Below, in pieces: positions 8,155 through 15,631 of a stretch of 64,000 nt of DNA. The stretch's first letter is position 1, and each line of letters opens with the position of its first letter. The stretch covers positions 186,001 through 250,000 of the forward strand of contig NZ_JRKI01000063.1 in NCBI RefSeq assembly GCF_000935125.1, read 5' to 3'. The translations under genes and the position numbers were made by a program. The notes below the pieces were generated by a model. It did no database searches. It was not told where the DNA came from and saw only the letters and a list, made by a program, of their open reading frames with translations. This stretch comes from Streptomyces natalensis ATCC 27448. GTDB lineage: Bacteria; Actinomycetota; Actinomycetes; Streptomycetales; Streptomycetaceae.

Positions 8155-8781
8155 ATGGCGCGTTACACCGGGGCCGACTGCAAGCGTTGCCGTCGGGAGA
8201 AGCAGAAGCTGTTCCTCAAGGGCAGCAAGTGCGAGAGCGCAAAGTGCCCGATCGAGATCCGTCCTTACCCCCCGGGTGAGCACGGTCGCGGGCGCACCAA
8301 GGACAGCGAGTACCTGCTCCAGCTTCGTGAGAAGCAGAAGTGCAGCCGTATCTACGGTGTCCTTGAGAAGCAGTTCGTGAACTACTACAAGGAAGCGAAC
8401 CAGAAGTCCGGCAAGACCGGTGAGAACCTTCTGCGCATCCTTGAGACCCGCCTCGACAACGTGATCTACCGGGCCGGCTTCGCCAAGTCCCGCGACCACG
8501 CCCGTCAGCTGGTCCGTCACGGACACGTCAACGTCAACGGCCGCAAGACCGACATCCCGTCGGCCCGCGTGTCCGTCAACGACATCATCGAGGTCCGCGA
8601 GAAGTCCCGGAACCTGACCCCCTTCCAGGTGGCTCAGGCCGAGGCCGGCGAGAAGACCGTTCCGGCGTGGCTGGAGGCGATCCCCGGGCAGCTGCGGGTC
8701 CTCGTGCACAGCCTGCCCGAGCGCCAGGTGATCGACACCCAGGTGCAGGAGCAGCTGATCGTTGAGCTCTACTCCAAGTAA
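8155..8781 (+). CDS. rpsD: 30S ribosomal protein S4, cysteine-containing form
   Basis: S4 nucleates 30S assembly and takes part in fidelity. This copy is 208 residues with the central S4 RNA-binding domain (ETRLDNVIYRAGFAKSRDHARQLVRHGH). Its N-terminus carries Cys9, Cys12, Cys26 and Cys31, a likely zinc site absent from many actinobacterial S4 proteins. AGTAGGAG lies 12-19 bases before the ATG. In S. coelicolor, as I recall, rpsD is elsewhere and rpsK is followed by rpoA, so this arrangement is worth comparing. A hairpin separates it from rpoA. Confidence 0.97.
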   Translation: MARYTGADCKRCRREKQKLFLKGSKCESAKCPIEIRPYPPGEHGRGRTKDSEYLLQLREKQKCSRIYGVLEKQFVNYYKEANQKSGKTGENLLRILETRLDNVIYRAGFAKSRDHARQLVRHGHVNVNGRKTDIPSARVSVNDIIEVREKSRNLTPFQVAQAEAGEKTVPAWLEAIPGQLRVLVHSLPERQVIDTQVQEQLIVELYSK

Positions 8782-8801
8782 GAGCTGAGCGGAATTGGTG
8801 T

Positions 8802-8834
8802 GGGCGGTACGGAGCCGATGGCGCCGTACCGCCC
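8802..8834 (+). terminator. Hairpin between rpsD and rpoA
   Basis: GGGCGGTACGG (8802-8812) pairs perfectly with CCGTACCGCCC (8824-8834) around an 11-base loop, 20 bases after rpsD. It is followed by a short T run (CCCTTTGAAG). It may be a partial terminator that sets RpoA level relative to the ribosomal proteins. Confidence 0.55.
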
Positions 8835-8896
8835 GTACCCTTTGAAGTACAGCGGGCGTCAAATAGCGGGCGCCCACGACTGAAGGATCAAAGAAC

Positions 8897-9919
8897 ATGC
8901 TGATTGCTCAGCGTCCCTCTCTGACCGAAGAGGTCGTCGACGAATACCGCTCCCGGTTCGTGATCGAGCCGCTGGAGCCGGGCTTCGGCTACACCCTCGG
9001 CAACTCCCTGCGTCGTACGCTCCTCTCCTCGATTCCGGGTGCGGCGGTCACGTCCATCCGCATCGACGGTGTCCTGCACGAGTTCACCACCGTGCCGGGC
9101 GTCAAGGAGGACGTCACCGACCTGATCCTCAACATCAAGCAGCTGGTCGTCTCCTCGGAGCACGACGAGCCGGTCGTGATGTACCTGCGCAAGCAGGGCC
9201 CGGGTCTGGTCACCGCCGCCGACATCGCGCCGCCGGCCGGTGTCGAGGTGCACAACCCGGACCTGGTCCTCGCCACGCTCAACGGCAAGGGCAAGCTGGA
9301 GATGGAGCTGACCGTCGAGCGCGGTCGCGGCTACGTCTCCGCCGTCCAGAACAAGCAGGTGGGCCAGGAGATCGGCCGGATCCCGGTCGACTCCATCTAC
9401 TCGCCGGTGCTCAAGGTCACCTACAAGGTCGAGGCGACCCGTGTCGAGCAGCGCACCGACTTCGACAAGCTGATCGTCGACGTCGAGACCAAGCAGGCCA
9501 TGCGGCCGCGTGACGCCATGGCGTCGGCCGGTAAGACCCTGGTCGAGCTGTTCGGCCTGGCCCGCGAGCTGAACATCGACGCCGAGGGCATCGACATGGG
9601 TCCGTCCCCGACGGACGCCGCCCTGGCCGCCGATCTGGCGCTGCCGATCGAGGAGCTGGAGCTCACCGTTCGGTCGTACAACTGCCTCAAGCGCGAGGGC
9701 ATCCACTCCGTGGGTGAGCTCGTTGCGCGCTCCGAGGCGGACCTGCTCGACATTCGTAACTTCGGTGCGAAGTCGATCGACGAGGTCAAGGCGAAGCTGG
9801 CCGGGATGGGCCTGGCGCTCAAGGACAGCCCGCCCGGATTCGACCCGACCGCCGCGGCCGATGCCTTTGGTGCCGACGACGACGCGGATGCCGGGTTCGT
9901 CGAGACCGAGCAGTACTAG
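8897..9919 (+). CDS. rpoA: RNA polymerase alpha subunit
   Basis: The subunit dimerises to nucleate RNA polymerase assembly. At 340 residues it is full length. The N-terminal assembly domain contains EPLEPGFGYTLGNSLRRTLL, and the C-terminal domain (about 250-320) has the NCLKREGIHSVGEL and SEADLLDIRNFGAKS helix-hairpin-helix used for UP-element and activator contacts. The acidic tail is typical of actinobacteria. AAGGATCAAAG precedes the ATG. Confidence 0.98.
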   Translation: MLIAQRPSLTEEVVDEYRSRFVIEPLEPGFGYTLGNSLRRTLLSSIPGAAVTSIRIDGVLHEFTTVPGVKEDVTDLILNIKQLVVSSEHDEPVVMYLRKQGPGLVTAADIAPPAGVEVHNPDLVLATLNGKGKLEMELTVERGRGYVSAVQNKQVGQEIGRIPVDSIYSPVLKVTYKVEATRVEQRTDFDKLIVDVETKQAMRPRDAMASAGKTLVELFGLARELNIDAEGIDMGPSPTDAALAADLALPIEELELTVRSYNCLKREGIHSVGELVARSEADLLDIRNFGAKSIDEVKAKLAGMGLALKDSPPGFDPTAAADAFGADDDADAGFVETEQY

Positions 9920-9936
9920 GCGCTCCGCGAGGACCG

Positions 9937-9996
9937 TCTTTGGCTGCGGGCCGGCTGTGGCTGGTCGCGCAGTTCCCCGCGCCCCTTACGGGGCGC
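9937..9996. repeat. Streptomyces-type intergenic repeat (GCTGGTCGCGCAGTTCCCC class)
   Basis: The segment reads through CTGGTCGCGCAGTTCCCCGC and ends in the hairpin GCGCCCC-TTAC-GGGGCGC (9979-9996). I recognise this wording as a short element repeated in the intergenic regions of many Streptomyces chromosomes; this is from memory, not a search. It lies between rpoA and rplQ just before a second hairpin. Confidence 0.6.
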
Positions 9997-10002
9997 GGCC
10001 CC

Positions 10003-10025
10003 TCCGGGCCCCACTGGGGCCCGGA
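10003..10025 (+). terminator. Strong hairpin between rpoA and rplQ
   Basis: TCCGGGCCCC (10003-10012) pairs perfectly with GGGGCCCGGA (10016-10025) around a 3-base loop. With the repeat hairpin just upstream it forms a tandem stem structure that could attenuate transcription from rpoA into rplQ. Confidence 0.5.
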
Positions 10026-10103
10026 TCTCCGACAGGCGACCGCCTGCTCGGATACTGACCCCGGTACCTGATACGGCCGGGGCAGACACCAAGGAGAAAC
10101 ACC

Positions 10104-10568
10104 ATGCCGAAGCCTTCCAAGGGTGCCCGTCTGGGCGGCAGCGCGTCGCACGAGAAGGCGATGCTGCGCAACCTGGCGACCAGCCTCTTCGAGCACGGCC
10201 GCATCACGACGACCGAGGCCAAGGCCCGTCGTCTGCGTCCGTACGCCGAGCGTCTGGTGACCAAGGCGAAGAAGGGCGACCTTCACAACCGCCGTCAGGT
10301 CATGCAGCTGATCTCGGACAAGAGCGTCGTCCACACGCTCTTCACCGAGATCGCCCCGCGGTTCTCGGAGCGTCCGGGTGGCTACACCCGTATCACCAAG
10401 ATCGGTAACCGTCGTGGCGACAACGCCCCGATGGCGGTCATCGAGCTGGTCGAGGGCGAGATCGCCAAGAAGGCCACCGTCGCCGAGGCCGAGGCCGCGA
10501 CCAAGCGTGCGGTGAAGGAGTCCGAGGCCGCGGCCGAGGCTCCCGCCGAGGAGTCCAAGGACGCCTGA
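10104..10568 (+). CDS. rplQ: 50S ribosomal protein L17
   Basis: L17 is encoded by 154 codons. The core (about 1-120) has the signature HEKAMLRNLATSLFEHGRITTTEAKARRLRP. An alanine/glutamate-rich tail of about 30 residues extends beyond the usual bacterial L17, as in other actinobacteria. CAAGGAGAAA precedes the ATG. A terminator-like hairpin follows about 60 bases later, ending the alpha segment before truA. Confidence 0.98.
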   Translation: MPKPSKGARLGGSASHEKAMLRNLATSLFEHGRITTTEAKARRLRPYAERLVTKAKKGDLHNRRQVMQLISDKSVVHTLFTEIAPRFSERPGGYTRITKIGNRRGDNAPMAVIELVEGEIAKKATVAEAEAATKRAVKESEAAAEAPAEESKDA

Positions 10569-10627
10569 GGCCCTTCTCCGCGCAAGCGGAGGTAGACCCT
10601 GACGCCTGAGGCACTGCCTGGCTGTGA

Positions 10628-10657
10628 GCGGGTCCGTTCCTTCGGGGACGGGCCCGC
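10628..10657 (+). terminator. Terminator after rplQ
   Basis: GCGGGTCCGT (10628-10637) pairs with ACGGGCCCGC (10648-10657) with one G-U pair and a loop containing TTCGGGG, followed by TTCGCGTT. It is the best candidate for the end of the rpoA-rplQ transcript. Confidence 0.65.
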
Positions 10658-10691
10658 TTCGCGTTGCCGGGGGCCTGAGAGGATTGCTTAC

Positions 10692-11552
10692 GTGAGTGAC
10701 GAGGTAGAGCCCGGGTACGTCCGGGTGCGGCTGGACCTTTCCTATGACGGCACGGAATTCTCCGGCTGGGCCAAGCAGGCCCGGGGGCAGCGGACCGTCC
10801 AGGGGGAGATCGAGGACGCGCTGCGGACCGTGACCCGGTCCGGGGAGACGACGTACGAGCTCACGGTCGCCGGGCGGACGGACGCCGGGGTGCATGCGCG
10901 CGGGCAGGTGGCGCATGTGGATCTGCCGGCGGAGCTGTGGGCCGAGCACCGGGAGAAGCTGCTGAAGCGGCTGGCCGGGCGGCTGCCCAAGGATGTGCGG
11001 GTGTGGTCGCTGACCGAGGCGCCCGAGGGCTTCAATGCGCGCTTCTCGGCGATCTGGCGGCGGTATGCGTACCGGGTGACCGATCACCACGGGGGCGTGG
11101 ATCCGCTGCTGCGCGGCCATGTGCTCTGGCACGACTGGCCGCTCGATGTGGATGCCATGAACGCGGCGGCCCGCGGGCTGCTGGGGGAGCACGACTTCGC
11201 GGCGTACTGCAAGAAGCGCGAGGGCGCCACGACCATCCGTACGCTCCAGGAGCTGAGCCTTGAGCGGGGTGCGGACGGGATCGTCACCGCCACGGTCCGG
11301 GCCGATGCCTTCTGCCACAACATGGTGCGCTCGCTGATCGGTGCGCTGCTGTTCGTCGGCGACGGGCACCGGCCGCCGGAGTGGCCGGCGAAGGTGCTGG
11401 CGGCGGGGGTGCGGGACTCCGCGGTGCATGTCGTCCGGCCGCACGGGCTGACCTTGGAGGAGGTCGGCTATCCGGCGGACGAGCTGCTCATGGCGCGGAA
11501 CAAGGAAGCGCGCAACCGGCGCTCGCTGCCGGTGCGGGGCGGCTGCTGCTGA
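10692..11552 (+). CDS. truA: tRNA pseudouridine(38-40) synthase TruA
   Basis: TruA converts U38-U40 of tRNA anticodon arms to pseudouridine. The product is 286 residues; the catalytic Asp64 lies in VAGRTDAGVHARGQ. Other TruA features are YDGTEFSGW and FCHNMVRSLIG. The start is GTG at 10692. It sits downstream of rplQ, the usual place, but behind a terminator. The neighbour at 11604 is convergent. Confidence 0.96.
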   Translation: MSDEVEPGYVRVRLDLSYDGTEFSGWAKQARGQRTVQGEIEDALRTVTRSGETTYELTVAGRTDAGVHARGQVAHVDLPAELWAEHREKLLKRLAGRLPKDVRVWSLTEAPEGFNARFSAIWRRYAYRVTDHHGGVDPLLRGHVLWHDWPLDVDAMNAAARGLLGEHDFAAYCKKREGATTIRTLQELSLERGADGIVTATVRADAFCHNMVRSLIGALLFVGDGHRPPEWPAKVLAAGVRDSAVHVVRPHGLTLEEVGYPADELLMARNKEARNRRSLPVRGGCC

Positions 11553-11603
11553 GCGGCCGCGGGGGAGTGGCGCCGCCCGCAGCGGCGGCGCCACCGGACG
11601 GCG

Positions 11604-12476
11604 TCAGCCCTGCGCCTTGGCCTTGCGCTGGGCTTCCTTGAGCTGCTGCGCGGCGACCTTGGCGGCCTGGTCCTTGCCGCGCTGGGTGATCCGGGCCCAG
11701 GTGTACGAGGCGGTGTCCCGGCCGATCTGCTGGGCCTTGGTCTCGGAGGCGGTCGTCGCCTTGCCGTTGTCGTAGCCGGCGATGGTGAAGTAGGCGTAGC
11801 GGCCGTTGGTGTTGACCGCGGTACGGCACCGGGTGGCCTGGCAGAACGTGTCGGGGACGCCGCCGCCGGCGAGCGGGGCGACATTGCCCGACTTCCACGC
11901 GTTCATGACCTTGGTGGCCTTGGCCGGGGAGGCGAAGACCGCGACGCCGACCGTGGCGGAGACGCCGCCCTTGGAGTAGGTGGCGCGCAGCAGTTTGGTG
12001 CAGCCGTTGTGGGCCAGCAGGGAGCCGAGCGCGCCCTGGCTGCCCGAGGTGCAGTCGCCGCTGGTGGCGGTGTTCGTCCGCGGGTAGCTGTGCTCGCCGA
12101 TGACCATGGTCTTGTCGGGGAAGAGCGTGGCGGGGGTGAGCGGCGCCCGGTCCTTGGCGGGGTCGGTGATGTAGTCGCGCGGGTTGGGCGGGGGCGGCAC
12201 CGAGACGTCGGGGAAGGACGGCTTGTCGTCCGGTGCGGTGGCCTCGCCGGATGCCGCGGGCTTGGCGGTCGGGTTGCCGCCGGGCGAGCCGCCGGTGCTG
12301 TTGACGACCGCGAGGGTCACGATGCCGGCGACGGCGAGCGCCGCCAGCGCACCGCCGCCGATCAGCATCCAGCGTTTCCGCCGGGAGGCCGATTCGCTCT
12401 CGTCGGCCAGTGCGGCCCAGTCCGGAGTCCCAGATCCCCCGGGGCCGTCGAACGGCCCCCCTTGCCCAAAGCTCAT
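11604..12476 (-). CDS. Membrane-anchored hypothetical protein
   Basis: I do not recognise a named family. The product is 290 residues. A Gly/Pro-rich cytoplasmic N-terminus is followed by RRKRW and one transmembrane segment (about 37-58). A Thr/Pro/Gly-rich linker and an extracellular domain of about 180 residues follow. Four Cys (in GDCTSGSQ, NGCTK, FCQATRC) could form two disulfides. The start is set at MSFGQGG because TTAGGA lies upstream; an ATG three codons earlier is possible. It is convergent with truA and divergent from the ABC-F gene. A surface or sensory role is only inferred from topology. Confidence 0.8.
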   Translation of the reverse strand: MSFGQGGPFDGPGGSGTPDWAALADESESASRRKRWMLIGGGALAALAVAGIVTLAVVNSTGGSPGGNPTAKPAASGEATAPDDKPSFPDVSVPPPPNPRDYITDPAKDRAPLTPATLFPDKTMVIGEHSYPRTNTATSGDCTSGSQGALGSLLAHNGCTKLLRATYSKGGVSATVGVAVFASPAKATKVMNAWKSGNVAPLAGGGVPDTFCQATRCRTAVNTNGRYAYFTIAGYDNGKATTASETKAQQIGRDTASYTWARITQRGKDQAAKVAAQQLKEAQRKAKAQG

Positions 12477-12551
12477 GCCGCGCATCCTAACGACCGTCCG
12501 GGCACGGGTTGGCGGCGCTCCGGTGGCCCCTTCGTAACGTTCGGAAACGAG

Positions 12552-12581
12552 TTGGAGGAATACCCGCACGCCCCTGACAAT
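12552..12581 (+). promoter_or_regulatory. Candidate promoter for the ABC-F gene (leaderless)
   Basis: TTGGAG (12552-12557), an 18-base spacer and GACAAT (12576-12581) resemble the housekeeping promoter. The -10 box ends 7 bases before the ATG and there is no Shine-Dalgarno sequence, which points to a leaderless transcript. Confidence 0.4.
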
Positions 12582-12588
12582 TCCGCCC

Positions 12589-14217
12589 ATGGGACATCTG
12601 GAAGCCGGGCACCTGGAGTACTACCTGCCGGACGGGAGGGCCCTGCTGGGCGACGTCTCCTTCAGGGTGGGCGAGGGGGCGTCGGTCGCGCTGGTGGGCG
12701 CGAACGGCGCGGGCAAGACGACGTTGCTGCGGCTGATCGCGGGGGAGCTGGAACCGCACGGCGGGTCGGTGACGGTGAGCGGCGGGCTGGGCGTGATGCC
12801 GCAGTTCGTGGGGTCCGTACGGGACGACCGTACGGTGCGTGACCTGCTGGTCTCCGTCGCCCAGCCGCGGATCCGGGAGGCCGCGGCCGCGGTGGACGCC
12901 GCCGAGCTGGCGATCATGACGGCCGACGACGAGGCCGCGCAGATGGCCTACGCCCAGGCGCTCAGCGACTGGGCCGAGGCGCGCGGATACGAGGCCGAGA
13001 CGGTCTGGGACATCTGCACCATGGCGGCGCTGGGGATGCCGTACGAGAAGGCCCAGTGGCGGCAGGTGCGCACGCTCAGCGGCGGCGAGCAGAAGCGGCT
13101 GGTCCTGGAGTCGCTGCTGCGCGGCACGGACGAGGTGCTGCTGCTGGACGAGCCGGACAACTATCTGGACGTCCCCGGCAAGCGCTGGCTGGAGGAGCAG
13201 CTCCAGCAGACCCGTAAGACGGTGCTGTTCGTCTCGCACGACCGGGAGCTGCTGGCCCGCGCCGCGGAGAAGATCATCAGCGTCGAGCCGGGCCCGGCGG
13301 GTTCCGACGTCTGGGTGCACGGCGGCGGTTTCGCCACCTACCACCAGGCGCGCAAGGAGCGCTTCGCCCGTTTCGAGGAGCTGCGGCGGCGCTGGGACGA
13401 GAAGCATGCCCAGCTCAAGAAGCTGGTGGTCACGCTGCGGCAGGCGGCCTCGGTCAGCCATGAGATGGCCTCGCGGTACGCCGCCGCGCAGACCCGGCTG
13501 CGCAAGTTCGAGGAGGCCGGCCCGCCGCCGGAGCCGCCGCGCGAGCAGGAGATCACCATGCGGCTGCGCGGCGGCCGTACCGGCGTACGGGCGGTGACCT
13601 GCGAGAACCTGGAGCTGACCGGGCTGATGAAGCCGTTCTCGCTGGAGATCTTCTACGGCGAGCGGGTGGCTGTCCTGGGCTCCAACGGCTCCGGCAAGTC
13701 GCACTTCCTGCGGCTGCTGGCCGGGGACCCGGACAATCCGGTGGCCCACCAGGGCGCCTGGAAGCTGGGCGCCCGCGTCGTCCCCGGCCACTTCGCGCAG
13801 ACCCACGCCCACCCCGAGCTGCTGGGCCGCACCCTGCTCGACATCCTGTGGACCGAGCACGCCAAGAACAAGGGCCAGGCGATGTCCGCGCTGCGCCGCT
13901 ACGAGCTGGAGAAACAGGCCGAGCAGCGCTTCGACCGCCTCTCCGGCGGCCAGCAGGCCCGCTTCCAGATCCTGCTCCTGGAGCTGTCCGGCACTACCGC
14001 CCTGCTCCTGGACGAACCGACCGACAACCTGGACCTGGAGAGCGCGGAGGCGTTGCAGGAGGGCCTGGAGGCGTACGAGGGGACGGTGCTCGCGGTCACG
14101 CACGACCGGTGGTTCGCGAAGGGCTTCGACCGGTTCCTGGTGTTCGGGGCGGACGGGGTGGTGCGGGAGACGGCGGAGCCGGTGTGGGACGAGCGCAGGG
14201 TGGAGCGGGAGCGGTAG
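12589..14217 (+). CDS. ABC-F family ATPase (tandem ATP-binding cassettes)
   Basis: The 542-residue protein has two ABC cassettes and no membrane segment, the ABC-F plan. The first has GANGAGKTT, LSGGEQKRL and LLLDEPDNYLD; the second has GSNGSGKS, LSGGQQARF and LLLDEPTDNLD. A charged linker joins them. ABC-F proteins act on the ribosome, either as translation factors or as antibiotic-resistance proteins that dislodge drugs. Which applies here cannot be read from the sequence; the ribosomal-gene context fits either. There is no SD upstream. Confidence 0.92.
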   Translation: MGHLEAGHLEYYLPDGRALLGDVSFRVGEGASVALVGANGAGKTTLLRLIAGELEPHGGSVTVSGGLGVMPQFVGSVRDDRTVRDLLVSVAQPRIREAAAAVDAAELAIMTADDEAAQMAYAQALSDWAEARGYEAETVWDICTMAALGMPYEKAQWRQVRTLSGGEQKRLVLESLLRGTDEVLLLDEPDNYLDVPGKRWLEEQLQQTRKTVLFVSHDRELLARAAEKIISVEPGPAGSDVWVHGGGFATYHQARKERFARFEELRRRWDEKHAQLKKLVVTLRQAASVSHEMASRYAAAQTRLRKFEEAGPPPEPPREQEITMRLRGGRTGVRAVTCENLELTGLMKPFSLEIFYGERVAVLGSNGSGKSHFLRLLAGDPDNPVAHQGAWKLGARVVPGHFAQTHAHPELLGRTLLDILWTEHAKNKGQAMSALRRYELEKQAEQRFDRLSGGQQARFQILLLELSGTTALLLDEPTDNLDLESAEALQEGLEAYEGTVLAVTHDRWFAKGFDRFLVFGADGVVRETAEPVWDERRVERER

Positions 14218-14253
14218 GGCCGTGGGCGGTCGTACGCTGGTTCGGGACGCGTT

Positions 14254-14283
14254 TTGACCCGTGTGGGGTCGTCTCGGTATCCT
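14254..14283 (+). promoter_or_regulatory. Candidate promoter of rplM-rpsI
   Basis: TTGACC (14254-14259), an 18-base spacer and TATCCT (14278-14283) make a good housekeeping-sigma promoter about 180 bases upstream of the rplM start. The resulting leader of about 170 bases could fold and may carry regulation, but no known leader family was recognised. Confidence 0.55.
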
Positions 14284-14461
14284 GCTGGTTCGTTATGCGT
14301 ATTGGCTTGCTCTATCTCACGTGAGGGGCCCTTACGCCGGCTCACCGGGCCGATGACCGGCGGCGGACGATCGGGTTGCGTCACCCGTAGTGCCGCTCTG
14401 CTGTGTGATCAGGCCAGGTGTCCAGTACAGGACCCATCACTTTCGAAGCGAAGGCTAAGAC

Positions 14462-14905
14462 GTGCGTACGTTCAGCCCCAAGCCCGGCGATGTTCAGCGC
14501 CAGTGGCACATCATTGACGCGCAGGACGTAGTCCTGGGCCGTCTGGCCAGCCAGGCCGCCTCTCTCCTGCGGGGCAAGCACAAGCCGGTTTACGCCCCTC
14601 ACGTTGACACCGGTGACTTCGTCATCATCATCAACGCCGACAAGGTGCACCTCTCCGGCAACAAGCGCACCCAGAAGATGGCCTACCGCCACTCCGGCTT
14701 CCCGGGCGGTCTGCGCTCGGTGCGCTACGACGAGCTCCTCGACAAGAACCCCGAGAAGGCCGTCGAGAAGGCCATCAAGGGCATGCTCCCCAAGAACACC
14801 CTGGGCCGTCAGATGCTCTCGAAGCTGAAGGTCTACGCGGGCGCCGAGCACCCGCACGCTGCGCAGCAGCCGGTCCCGTTCGAGATCACCCAGGTCGCGC
14901 AGTAA
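14462..14905 (+). CDS. rplM: 50S ribosomal protein L13
   Basis: L13 is 147 residues and is an early assembly protein of the large subunit. The sequence opens RTFSPKPGDVQRQWHIIDA and contains the KMAYRHSGFPGGLR signature. The start is GTG at 14462; AAGCGAAGG upstream is a weak SD. It is followed by rpsI after 41 bases, the conserved L13-S9 operon. Confidence 0.97.
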   Translation: MRTFSPKPGDVQRQWHIIDAQDVVLGRLASQAASLLRGKHKPVYAPHVDTGDFVIIINADKVHLSGNKRTQKMAYRHSGFPGGLRSVRYDELLDKNPEKAVEKAIKGMLPKNTLGRQMLSKLKVYAGAEHPHAAQQPVPFEITQVAQ

Positions 14906-14946
14906 GTCCGGCCACCCCCTAAGACGAAAAGAATCTGAGGAGCATC

Positions 14947-15459
14947 GTGGCTGAGACCACCGCCGAGACCCCGCTCGAAGAGGCCGAGGTCGAGCAGTAC
15001 ACCAGCGAGTCCGAGGCGCCGCTGGAGGGTGAGTACACCTCCGAGTCGATGGCGTCCCGCTTCGGCGACCCGCAGCCGGCCGCCGGCCTGGGCCGCCGCA
15101 AGAACGCCATTGCCCGCGTCCGGATCGTCCCGGGCACCGGCCAGTGGAAGATCAACGGCCGCACCCTTGAGGGCTACTTCCCCAACAAGGTGCACCAGCA
15201 GGAAGTCAACGAGCCCTTCAAGGTGCTCGAGCTCGACAACCGCTACGACGTCATCGCCCGCATCTCCGGCGGCGGCATCTCCGGCCAGGCCGGTGCGCTG
15301 CGCCTGGGCGTGGCCCGTGCGCTGAACGAGGCCGACGTCGACAACAACCGCGGCGCCCTGAAGAAGGCCGGGTTCCTCAAGCGTGACGACCGTGCGGTCG
15401 AGCGCAAGAAGGCCGGTCTGAAGAAGGCCCGCAAGGCGCCGCAGTACAGCAAGCGCTAA
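14947..15459 (+). CDS. rpsI: 30S ribosomal protein S9 with acidic N-terminal extension
   Basis: S9 is 170 residues, whereas a typical S9 is about 130. The C-terminal 125 residues are canonical, from GLGRRKNAIARVRI to the KKARKAPQYSKR tail that reaches the P site. The first 40 residues are acidic and contain the short word YTSES twice. The start is GTG with TGAGGAGC upstream. The extension is probably a normal actinobacterial feature. A terminator follows. Confidence 0.97.
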   Translation: MAETTAETPLEEAEVEQYTSESEAPLEGEYTSESMASRFGDPQPAAGLGRRKNAIARVRIVPGTGQWKINGRTLEGYFPNKVHQQEVNEPFKVLELDNRYDVIARISGGGISGQAGALRLGVARALNEADVDNNRGALKKAGFLKRDDRAVERKKAGLKKARKAPQYSKR

Positions 15460-15488
15460 TCACGCTCGCTGCACCGTGCAGCTCTCGT

Positions 15489-15527
15489 CGAACGCCCCGG
15501 TGGCACTCCCGTGCGCCGGGGCGTTCG
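15489..15527 (+). terminator. Terminator after rpsI
   Basis: CGAACGCCCCGG (15489-15500) pairs perfectly over 12 bases with CCGGGGCGTTCG (15516-15527), 30 bases after the rpsI stop. Confidence 0.7.
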
Positions 15528-15631
15528 GCTATCCGGGACCGGACGCGTACGGCTGTGGCCCATCCCTGAGGCCAGGGGCGTATACCTGGACGCAAAGCCC
15601 TGGTCCAAGCTCAGACACTCGGAGGACACCA

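Noticed and set aside
12487..14103. 538-residue frame antisense to the ABC-F gene
   Set aside because: The Leu/Arg/Gln-rich product is a typical high-GC shadow; both ABC cassettes lie on the plus strand.
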